Below the pieces are notes generated by a model. It saw only the letters and a list, made by a program, of their open reading frames with translations, did no database searches and was not told the DNA's origin. From Brevundimonas sp. UBA7534 (GTDB lineage: Bacteria; Pseudomonadota; Alphaproteobacteria; Caulobacterales; Caulobacteraceae), in the NCBI RefSeq assembly GCF_002479325.1, contig NZ_DLMO01000150.1, positions 1 to 15,217 of the forward strand: a stretch of 15,217 nt of DNA, given 5' to 3'. The position numbers and the translations under genes were made by a program. Shown in pieces: positions 6,680 through 13,700 of this stretch. How positions within the stretch are numbered: position 1 is the stretch's first letter; each line of letters opens with the position of its first letter.

Positions 6680-7357
6680 TCAGGCTTGTTTGGCTGACAA
6701 CTGAAAGCCGCCGGCTCCAATAAATCGCTCAGAAGGCAGGCCGATCACATTAAGGAAAGCGCCGCCCATGAACCCGAGAGGGCAGGCAAGCAGATCGAGC
6801 CATTCGGCCAGCATGCCCGCCACGGACAAGATCGCGCCCGCGTCGCGAAGAATGAGAGTTTCAGGATTGCGGTAGGCGGCGGAAACCTTGGCGGCGTCGA
6901 TCACGACGCGAACCGTAACGCCAGGAGCGGAGCCCAAGATCTCCGACACCTCTCTATGATTCAGACCGTACAGGTCGTGATTAGAAACAGCCATCGGCAT
7001 GAAGGCGTGGGTGGCCGGGTCGTAGAGGAGGGCGCGACGGTCCTCGTCTCCGATGCATAGGAAGCTATAGGGGTGAAGACCTCCGGCGGACGGTGTGATC
7101 CTCCGATGGACTGGAATACCCGCGCGGCCGACGAGCCTGTCGTCGGCATCTTTTGTCAGATGGTGAAGAAGGTTGCCGGCGGGGCCAAGGCCAATACTCT
7201 CGCCGACGGCTGAGCGGCGGGACCACGCCACATCGGCAAACAGCCGATCAGCGCCGGGCCAGGGCGCCGCGCATGGCTCCGACGGTCCAACGGGCCATTC
7301 GAATGGCGACCATTCTCCGGTCGCGTTCGGCTTCGGTTCAGTGGGGTGTCCAGCCAA
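6680..7357 (-). CDS. SagB-like nitroreductase-family oxidoreductase
   Basis: About 225 aa, most similar in pattern to the SagB/ThcOx branch of FMN-dependent nitroreductases. Motifs are an early SRRSAVGESIGLGPAGNLLHHL segment, the FMN/active-site stretch RRITPSAGGLHPYSFLCI, and the late helix AYRNPETLILRDAGAILSVAGMLAEWL followed by CPLGF-GG, as in SagB dehydrogenases. SagB proteins oxidise azolines to azoles in peptide natural products; other members act on small molecules. Here the neighbours suggest a nucleobase or nucleoside substrate, which is inference. The start is unclear: no in-frame ATG precedes the conserved part. I chose TTG at 7357, with GGGA 5 nt upstream and a 20-bp overlap with the QueC-like gene; TTG at 7411 is the alternative. 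At about 225 aa it is on the short side. Confidence 0.75.
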   Translation of the reverse strand: MAGHPTEPKPNATGEWSPFEWPVGPSEPCAAPWPGADRLFADVAWSRRSAVGESIGLGPAGNLLHHLTKDADDRLVGRAGIPVHRRITPSAGGLHPYSFLCIGDEDRRALLYDPATHAFMPMAVSNHDLYGLNHREVSEILGSAPGVTVRVVIDAAKVSAAYRNPETLILRDAGAILSVAGMLAEWLDLLACPLGFMGGAFLNVIGLPSERFIGAGGFQLSAKQA

Positions 7358-7931
7358 GGGCTTCCCACGTCTCGAAATGTTTGACGCAGCCTCTGCACTG
7401 CCCGCAGGCAAGGTTGCCCGTATGGCATGAGTGAGCCCACGCTAGGACGCTTTGCGGAATCTGGGAGACCTCGACCAACTCAGGTGCGGAGTAGCCGATC
7501 GCTGGCGCGCTCACCCTTAGTCCGCCTTCCTGCATTTCCATTAGCGAAGAAATCTTCCCGATGAATTCTGGTCGTCCGTCCGCGTGGTGGCCGTCCGTCC
7601 TGAGCGCCCCGATCATGAGTTCGGTTTCACCGAACTGGAGCGCCGCCGTTCCCGCCAGCGTCAGGATCAGCTGGTTGCGGAACGGCCACCACTCGCTCGC
7701 CGGTGCCACGGCTGACGCCGGGCGCCCCGCCAAGTCGCCTGAGCCCAAGGCGGAGCAATCCGCCCGAACGACCTCACACCGCAGCCCCATCGCTTCGGCA
7801 GCGGCCCGACCAGCAGCCTCTTCGGCCTGGGCGGGCTTCTGTCCGTAATCGACGAAAATCGAGATCGTCGGTCGTTTCCACCAAGCGATGCTGACCGAGT
7901 CCATTCCGCCTGAAAGCAGAAGGGCGGCCAT
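7338..7931 (-). CDS. QueC-like PP-loop ATPase (7-cyano-7-deazaguanine synthase family)
   Basis: A 197-aa QueC-family protein. The ATP-pyrophosphatase P-loop LLLSGGMDS is at residues 4-12, FVDYGQKPAQAEEAAGRAAAEA follows as in QueC, and the C-terminal zinc site SCHTGNLACGQCRGC supplies four cysteines (C169, C176, C179, C182). QueC turns carboxy-deazaguanine into preQ0 using ATP and ammonia. It is somewhat shorter than housekeeping QueC (about 220-230 aa) and is not accompanied by queD, queE or queF, so I read it as a repurposed paralogue, comparable to QueC-like proteins of type IV CBASS (Cap9) or QatC. Its ATG overlaps the stop of the kinase/deoxyribosyltransferase gene by one base (TGATG), showing translational coupling. 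The middle region (EWWPFRNQLILTLAGTAAL) also follows the QueC pattern. Confidence 0.9.
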   Translation of the reverse strand: MAALLLSGGMDSVSIAWWKRPTISIFVDYGQKPAQAEEAAGRAAAEAMGLRCEVVRADCSALGSGDLAGRPASAVAPASEWWPFRNQLILTLAGTAALQFGETELMIGALRTDGHHADGRPEFIGKISSLMEMQEGGLRVSAPAIGYSAPELVEVSQIPQSVLAWAHSCHTGNLACGQCRGCVKHFETWEALGWTPH

Positions 7932-9124
7932 CAGGCGGGCAAGGCCCAGATGGCTCTATAGATGGCCGACGCGAAATCGCTGTGTATTTCACACCCGGTA
8001 CCTTCCATCATTTTCAGGTCTTCGAGGCGGACGTTCTGGGCCAGGCCGACAACGGGGATGCCCTTCTTCACAGCGTACCCGACCTCGAAAATGGTGCCGG
8101 GATCCATGCCGTTGAGAATGGCAAACACCACGTCTGATCTCTCCAGGCCTTTAATGTCCTCCGGAGCGACGATGTCCGCCGGGCCAGGCCCCACCTCGTG
8201 AACAGGCGAAAACACGTTCGCCCCCATTTCCAAGAGATAGTCGTTTGCCTCTTCGACGAGCCACCGCTGGCCGATGTCGAAGAACGGTCCGGCGAGATAG
8301 ACGGTGCCCTTGCCTGGCGTCAGAGGCTCGAAGCTCTGTTGACGCAACGCCTCCGGATCGGGCGGAGGCAGGCTGCGGTTTTCGCAATAATAGGCCGTTG
8401 CTCGGGAGGCGATGTCTGCTGCCTCGAAGGGGTCGAGCCCCTGAACGCCCCAGAGCGCAGCGAAAGTCGAAGAGAAGACATCCCCAGAACCGATCTTGAA
8501 GACGCTGGCTGATTTGTAGAGCGGAACCCGCTGAACCCTGTCGGCTGTCATCACCAGGGCGCCCAGGGGGCCCATCTTCAACACCACCACTTCGACGCCA
8601 TCGCCGAGCAGCGATTTAGCGGCGATTTCGGGATCTTCGATCCCGGTCATCGACTTCGCTTCCGCCTTGTTGAGGACTATGGCCAGGCGCTCCGCCGTGG
8701 AACCGTTCGCGCCGAATGGCTGGGTTCCGAACGAGGATTGAGGGTCGTAGATGGCTTTCTTGGCGTGGACGACGGCGTCGCCTTCGAGCATCCCGTAGCG
8801 CAACACCACGTCACCGGAGACGGTGATGGGCTCGTTGGTCACGGTCCCTGGTTGAGGGTTGATCCGGGGCGCGGCCAACGGGTGCAGATAGTCGAAACAC
8901 ACGCTGGCGGGTGTTGGGTGACCTTCGAACGTGGCGCCGCAATCGTCAGCCAGGGCTTGAGCACCGGTCGCCGTGGCGGAATCGACATAGGAAACCAGAC
9001 GAGCCCCAGGGGCGATTTGCGTGGTCGCGGCCAGCGCTCGGCCTGCCGAACCATATATGGCGTCCCACAGCGGCTCGACGCATCGTTCGCGGTACACGCC
9101 GCCGACAATCGTGAACGTGGTCAT
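7931..9124 (-). CDS. PfkB-family kinase fused to nucleoside 2-deoxyribosyltransferase
   Basis: A 397-aa two-domain protein. Residues 1 to about 265 are a ribokinase/PfkB-type sugar or nucleoside kinase: start GGVYRERC, the NKAE motif (about 152-155), KMGPLGALV, and the ATP/anion-hole motif GSGDVFSS with catalytic Asp215. Residues 273-397 are a nucleoside 2-deoxyribosyltransferase: VYLAGPFF (275-282), FSPVHEVG, SDVVFAILNGMDPGT (330-344) and the nucleophile Glu347 in FEVGYA. The second domain would cleave or exchange N-glycosidic bonds of deoxynucleosides; the first would phosphorylate a nucleoside or sugar. Having both on one chain suggests a linked base-exchange and phosphorylation step. The kinase N-terminus looks diverged, so its substrate is unknown. 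The start codon overlaps the stop of the upstream Gly-rich gene (ATGA). Confidence 0.9.
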   Translation of the reverse strand: MTTFTIVGGVYRERCVEPLWDAIYGSAGRALAATTQIAPGARLVSYVDSATATGAQALADDCGATFEGHPTPASVCFDYLHPLAAPRINPQPGTVTNEPITVSGDVVLRYGMLEGDAVVHAKKAIYDPQSSFGTQPFGANGSTAERLAIVLNKAEAKSMTGIEDPEIAAKSLLGDGVEVVVLKMGPLGALVMTADRVQRVPLYKSASVFKIGSGDVFSSTFAALWGVQGLDPFEAADIASRATAYYCENRSLPPPDPEALRQQSFEPLTPGKGTVYLAGPFFDIGQRWLVEEANDYLLEMGANVFSPVHEVGPGPADIVAPEDIKGLERSDVVFAILNGMDPGTIFEVGYAVKKGIPVVGLAQNVRLEDLKMMEGTGCEIHSDFASAIYRAIWALPA

Positions 9125-9492
9125 ACGCGGGCAATCCGCACGTCGTAGATGCCGCCGTTGATGGTCATGATGGTGGCTTCATAGTCGAAGCCACGGTCGA
9201 TGCAGGTGATGACGCTAAGGTAGTTGGCCATTGTCAAAGACCCGGCCCGAACACCAGGTGTTCTCTCCACGACCAGTACGGGGGCGGCGCCTGTCCTATC
9301 GACTGCGACCTGCAGGGTATTCCCCGGAACCATGCCTGCAAGAATGGCTGCTTGCGGGCTGTTAATCGGCCCGCGCAGCACGATCATGCATGAATCCGCC
9401 GCCCCCCCACCGGCTCCGCCCGCCTGCGCGCCGCCTGTTTGACCCGACCCATAGCTTCTGGAGTCGCTACGCGTTCCGCCACTACCTGACAT
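9121..9492 (-). CDS. Small Gly-rich protein with a compact beta-type domain
   Basis: 123 aa. Residues 1-33 are a flexible Gly/Ser-rich tail (MSGSGGTRSDSRSYGSGQTG and on to GGAGGGAADS). Residues 34-123 look like a small beta-barrel: LRGPINSPQAAILAGMVPGN, then LQVAVD, PVLVVE, AGSLT, a helix (YLSVITCIDRGF) and YEATIMTINGGIYDVRI. The pattern is loosely like HIRAN domains, which I offer only as a possibility. I chose the ATG at 9492 because GGGGGGAG sits about 6 bases upstream; the preceding in-frame ATG (9507) lies inside that site. This makes it overlap the glycosylase gene by 109 bp, which is unusual. An ATG at 9387 would give a neat ATGA overlap and an 88-aa protein, but would drop the Gly-rich tail and the conserved-looking Cys before the first strand. 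Function unknown. Confidence 0.75.
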   Translation of the reverse strand: MSGSGGTRSDSRSYGSGQTGGAQAGGAGGGAADSCMIVLRGPINSPQAAILAGMVPGNTLQVAVDRTGAAPVLVVERTPGVRAGSLTMANYLSVITCIDRGFDYEATIMTINGGIYDVRIARV

Positions 9493-10307
9493 TGATTCTC
9501 CCCCCATTCGAGTAGGGGCAGACGCTCGTCGATCGGCGTTTCACCGTCAATCAGTAGTTTCATCAGTGAGCGGTCCAGTCGCCGCATCGTCCCCCACATG
9601 ATGGCGTCGATAAGCGATGCCTTGGCGCCGGCACCGATGCAGAAGTCCAGGAAGCGGCGCTCCAGATCCAGGTAATGACGGGCGGGATCGGCCTTGTCCG
9701 GGAACACGCCCATGTGGACGCAGGCCCGCACGATATGAACGTCGAGAATGGCGACCGCATCGCTACCGCGCCGGTTCCGAACAATCCACGATGCCGTCTT
9801 GGGGCCAATGCCTGGTAGCCCGCACAAGGCGTCTCGCAGCTCCAGATCGCCGAGGTCGTCCTCGTCGATCTCGTTCAGGCCGGCGAGTGTGCCAGCTAGA
9901 TACTTCGCTCTTTGGGAGGCGAACCGATAGCGGATTTGACGGCCGTGTACGGTCAGGGGCTCTGTCAACAAGCGCTCCGCCCACGCCAGATCGTGCGCGC
10001 CTTCCGGATCGGCGTTCAACGCATCGATCACTCGCTCGGAGGCAGCAAGCCCAACTTCCGCCGGGGCGCCATGGCCGCCCAGCAAACACGTCACCACTTC
10101 TTCGACCAGCGTGTTGCAGAGCTGGAACCCTTCCGCCGGCGTTCCTTCGAGCCAAGCTTGGCTGACCCAGAACGCCGGGGTTAGGGCGTGTTCGAAAGCG
10201 CCCCAGCGGACCCCTGGCATGACCCACTCGTCAGCGTCTGGAAGATCCAGAAAGCGATAATTTCCGTCCGAGCCGCCGATGATGCGTTGCAAGGTCCGAA
10301 GCTCCAT
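9384..10307 (-). CDS. OGG-like HhH-GPD DNA glycosylase
   Basis: A 307-aa helix-hairpin-helix glycosylase. The core motif is LCGLPGIGPKTASWIVRN (161-178) with the candidate catalytic Lys170, and the GPD-loop Asp189 in AILDVHIVRA lies 19 residues later, the same spacing as K249/D268 of human OGG1. The family excises damaged or modified guanine and cleaves at the abasic site. The N-terminal half (about 1-150) resembles no OGG1 N-domain I recognise and may bind another substrate. It is the first gene of the minus-strand operon. I start at the ATG at 10307: the promoter boxes place transcription initiation only a few bases upstream, so the mRNA would be nearly leaderless. ATGs at 10316 and 10331 are alternatives; the much longer frame to 10541 would run antisense through the regulator gene. 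OGG-like proteins occur in type IV CBASS loci. Confidence 0.85.
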   Translation of the reverse strand: MELRTLQRIIGGSDGNYRFLDLPDADEWVMPGVRWGAFEHALTPAFWVSQAWLEGTPAEGFQLCNTLVEEVVTCLLGGHGAPAEVGLAASERVIDALNADPEGAHDLAWAERLLTEPLTVHGRQIRYRFASQRAKYLAGTLAGLNEIDEDDLGDLELRDALCGLPGIGPKTASWIVRNRRGSDAVAILDVHIVRACVHMGVFPDKADPARHYLDLERRFLDFCIGAGAKASLIDAIMWGTMRRLDRSLMKLLIDGETPIDERLPLLEWGENQCQVVAERVATPEAMGRVKQAARRRAEPVGGRRIHA

Positions 10308-10338
10308 GTAATGCATACAATTTGTATGCATTACATGG
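10304..10338. promoter_or_regulatory. 35-bp palindromic operator at the divergent promoter
   Basis: CCATGTAATGCATACAA (10304-10320) and TTGTATGCATTACATGG (10322-10338) are perfect 17-bp inverted copies around one central T. The palindrome fills most of the 49-bp gap between the glycosylase start (10307) and the regulator start (10357) and covers the glycosylase start codon. It overlaps the predicted -10 boxes of both directions. A dimeric XRE-type repressor encoded next door is the obvious binder, which would make both genes autoregulated. Each arm also contains the self-palindrome ATGCAT. Confidence 0.85.
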
Positions 10339-10349
10339 TGTTTGGTCAA
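10321..10349 (-). promoter_or_regulatory. Promoter of the glycosylase-QueC operon
   Basis: On the minus strand TTGACC (10344-10349) and TACAAA (10321-10326) form -35 and -10 boxes separated by exactly 17 bp. Initiation about 7 bases downstream gives a nearly leaderless transcript starting just before the ATG at 10307. The -10 box lies at the centre of the palindrome, so a bound repressor would block it. On the plus strand TACAAT (10316-10321) is a good -10 box for the regulator gene, but I see no convincing -35 for it. Confidence 0.6.
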
Positions 10350-10356
10350 CCGAAAT

Positions 10357-10644
10357 ATGCTCGATACGGACGCTATCAGGCGGAGGATTTCGGAGCTGGG
10401 CTTAAGCCAGGCGCAGGTCGCGATCGCCTGCGGAATGACCCAGCCACACCTCAGTAAAATCCTCTCGAACGCCGTCAAGCCGGGGAAGAAGGCCACGTCC
10501 GCATTGGAGGCGTGGCTCAGTGGGGAGAAGGCGACATCCACCGTCGATCAGCTCGGGAGGCTCGCTGCACGCCTAGAGGCGACCACGCCTGCAAAACGTA
10601 TGCATGTCATGCAATTTCTAGCGACGCTTGAGCGCCTTCTCTAG
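10357..10644 (+). CDS. XRE-family HTH transcriptional regulator
   Basis: A 95-aa protein with an XRE/Cro-C1 helix-turn-helix: RRRISELGLSQAQVAIACGM, then TQPHLSKILSNAVKPGKKATSALEAWL (about 8-56). This is followed by a helical C-terminal tail (QLGRLAARLEATTPAKRMHVMQFLATLERLL), probably for dimerisation. It is divergent from the glycosylase operon and almost certainly binds the intervening palindrome, repressing the operon and itself. I start at the ATG at 10357; a TTG at 10342 would add five residues. No Shine-Dalgarno is evident, consistent with a short or leaderless transcript. The gene ends inside a strong hairpin (10633-10667), and the NACHT reading frame follows on the same strand after about 130 bp. 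Regulator function is confident from the fold; the target is inferred from context. Confidence 0.88.
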   Translation: MLDTDAIRRRISELGLSQAQVAIACGMTQPHLSKILSNAVKPGKKATSALEAWLSGEKATSTVDQLGRLAARLEATTPAKRMHVMQFLATLERLL

Positions 10645-10667
10645 GCGAAAGGCGCCTAGAGAAGGCG
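10633..10667 (+). terminator. Strong hairpin at the end of the regulator gene
   Basis: GCCTTCTCTAGGCG-type arms of 15 bp (10633-10647 and 10653-10667) pair perfectly around the 5-nt loop AAAGG and span the regulator stop codon. The position and stem strength suit a terminator or attenuator separating the regulator from the NACHT gene, but no U-run follows. It could also be a recombination scar, because the NACHT frame appears to lack its usual N-terminal region just beyond it. Confidence 0.5.
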
Positions 10668-10775
10668 GGAGGCAAAGCGGCGGCTTGCCGGCTTCGTTGC
10701 CGATGGCGAGATCAGGCAAATACCTTCGACTTAAACCTTGGCGTGCCGATATCCGGGGGTCCTCGATGTTTGGCC

Positions 10776-13700
10776 ATGGCCGAATCCGAAGGCGAGGTCG
10801 TCGGTCTGATCGACGAGGTCGTGGCATGGCTGGCTACGGAAGACCCCACGCCGCTGGCGATCCTCGGCGGTTACGGGGCCGGCAAATCGAGTTTCGCCAA
10901 ACGCCTCGTGACGCAGCAGGCGGCGCAGGCTCTGACGGATCCCAGCGCTCGCCGTCCGATCCTGATCAAGCTCGGCGGGCTGTCCCGCTACAGCGATCTG
11001 GAGGGCTTCCTCGGCGCGATGCTGACGAGTCAGCACAATGTCCGGGGATACAACTTCACCCGCTTCCTGGACTTCAACAGCAAGGGCCGTTTCCTGATCG
11101 TCCTCGACGGCTTCGACGAGATGAAGCACGCGATGTCCTTCTCGGAGTTCCGCGCGCAGGTCGGTCAGTTCAATCAGCTCATCACACCGGGGGCGAAGGT
11201 GGTTCTGCTGGGCCGCCCCTCCGCATTCACCACCGACGCCGAACACCACTATGTACTGAAAGGGCGCATCCCTGCGCAGGATCGCTGGCGCAAGCTGCCG
11301 GGCTGGCCCGAGTTCAGGGAGTACCGCCTCGCCGATTTCAGCGACGCGGAGCGCGATCTCTTCATCGCCGGCTTTCTGGCCTATCAGGCCGGAACCTCGG
11401 GCGATGGGGGTGCGGATGCGGAGTGGGTCGACAAGCGTCGCCAGGAGGTGTCCGAACTCGCGGCGGCGGACCCTGCGGTTTTCGGACGCCCCGTCCATCT
11501 GAAAATCCTCGCCGAAATGGCGGCGGACCGCGAACAGGATCTGACCCGACTGCGCCGAAGCCCGTCGCGCTGGTCGCTTTATGATGAGTTCTTTCAGTCG
11601 CTGGCGCGCCGTGAGGCCGAGAAGCCCGCCCGCACCCCCATCGGCGAGAAAGATCGACTTCGTTTCCTGGCCGAACTCGCCTTTTGGCTTTGGAGAGATC
11701 GGGCCGCAGCAACGAGCTTCGTCGCGGAGGTCATTCCATCGGACCTTCTCGCGGACTTGCCGGATGGAGACGCGCACGAGGTCGAACACAAGCGTCGGGA
11801 GTATCTCGCCGGGGCCTTCCTGGAGCGGAAAGCCGGCGACATCTATTATTTCCCGCACCGGTCGTTCGCCGAATTCCTCGTGGCCTCCCGGATGTTGAGC
11901 TGCCCGCCGCAGGCAGGCGACCATGTCCTCTACGGGACCCTCGCGCAGGAGGGCGTTCTGGAGTTTCTCCAGACCCCCGAAAACCAGCCCCGCCTCCGCG
12001 CCTGGGCGGAAACCTTCGTCTCGGCGCAGGGCTCGCTCCGGCCGAGTTACATCCGCCTTTTGATCGATGCTTTCGGCGGACCAAACCCGCTCATCCAGCA
12101 CATTCCTTCAACCTACTGGACATTGCCGATCCGACTGATCGGCGGATCGTTGAAGATCGATCCGTCGAACCTGGCGCCTCTGCGGACCGCGATGATGCAG
12201 GCTCGCGTTCCCGAGCTGGCGCTCGCACTGCAGTTGCTCGAGCCTCACGGCGTTCTCGCCTCTGAAGACACTGTCCGTCAGGCGCTGGAGCCGATGATCG
12301 CCGGCGTCCTGATCGAACGAACCCTGGGACACGTCCGAGAGCTGCCGCAGAATGATCGGCTCTCGGTCGATGGCGAAGAGGGCGAGCGCATGCGTGCGCT
12401 TGCGACCGCGGGGGTAAAGGAAATCGCGGCCGGCCGCACAGGGCGCGTGGTGTCCATGAACTGGCTTGGACTGCTTGAAGGGGCCTGGGCGGCGAGCCAG
12501 GCGCACGGCGTCGTCCTCAAGACCCACGCCCCTCAACAAGCCTCGGGTTACCCACCCCTCGAACTGCCTCTCGATGTCGTGCTCTCGACGATCCCGGTGG
12601 CATCCCGCCCACGGATTCAAGGGTTTCTGCATAAGCTTTCCGACCTGCGGCACATCATCGTTGTCGCGCGCCGTAACCTGTTGCCGGGCGCGGGCGGGTT
12701 CGACGTCGCGGTCTGCAATCCGCCCTTCACCGATCTGGAGGCGCATCTGACCGGGGCCTTCTCGGCCCTGGCCGATGGCGGGCGCCTGGCCGCCGTCGTG
12801 CCGATCACCGCCCTCATCGACGAGGGTCTGATGCGTCGGTTGAGCGCCAGGGGGCGTGTCGTCGCCCGGATCGGCTTTCCGCCACGCGCCTTCTCCAGGC
12901 ACGGCACCAGCGTGGAGACCGGGTTGCTGGTTCTGGACCGGCTCGAGGGCGGCGCCGCGGTCGCTGCGCTCGCGAACGGTGAAGATCTCGCCGCCTGTGC
13001 CGCCCTGGCCTCGGCTGTGCCCGAGCGCGTCAAGGCGAGGCCGAGGGTTCGCCTCGAACTCGGGGCGCAGACCTTGCTGGCGCCCCGGGACCGGTCACTC
13101 GCCCTGCCGTCCGGGCGTCTCGGCTTCCTCGCGGGAGCGTCCCCCATCACCTATCAGACCCTCGCCTGGACGGGCGAGGGCCGCGATGTCGGCCTCTACC
13201 AGGCGCACCGGCTGGCGCGGATCGCCCTGACGGCGCAGACGCCCCACCCGTCAGCCCTGGTCGAGTCCGGTCCGATGGCCTCGGTCGCCCCGCCCGCCCC
13301 GTCATACCGGCCGGTCCTTCCGGCGGCGGTGCGTCTCGACGGCCGGATCTCCGACGCCCAGCTGGAGACGGTCATCTACGCCGGCGAGGCTCACGCCGGC
13401 ATGCTGCCCGCCTGGTGGACGCCGGGAGAGTCGGCTCGTCAGCTCAGGTTGTCGCGGGAGGAGGATGAGGGTTCCGTCCAGCTCCGGCGCGGCTTCTTCC
13501 TTGGCGACGGCACCGGCTGCGGCAAGGGCCGGGAGATCGCCGCCGTCATCGCCGACAACATGGCCCAGGGGCGGACCAAGGCCCTGTGGTTGTCGAAGAA
13601 CGACTCCCTGCTGGACGACGCCCGGCGCGATTGGGCCGCCATCGGCGGCGGGGCCCACGACATCGTGCCGCTCAACAGCTGGAAGTTGGGAGATGGCGTG

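Noticed and set aside
7338..7931. Housekeeping queC of the queuosine pathway
   Set aside because: No queD, queE, queF or tgt is adjacent, the protein is short, and it is embedded in an operon with glycosylase, kinase/NDT and nitroreductase genes.
9121..9387. Start of the Gly-rich gene at 9387 with an ATGA overlap
   Set aside because: It is attractive by spacing, but the strong ribosome site before 9492 and the tail-plus-Cys layout favour the longer protein. Kept as an alternative.
6480..10644. A complete type IV CBASS or Qat system
   Set aside because: No CD-NTase, no TGT-like Cap10, no QatA ATPase and no TatD-like QatD are visible; only the QueC-like and OGG-like parts match.
10628..11584. 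A 318-aa plus-strand frame overlapping the NACHT start
   Set aside because: It is rich in Arg, Gly and Pro with no motif, in a different frame from the convincing NACHT sequence.
10731..12101. A 456-aa open frame on the minus strand
   Set aside because: It lies antisense to the NACHT coding frame, which has clear Walker motifs. Its composition is that of a GC-rich shadow frame.
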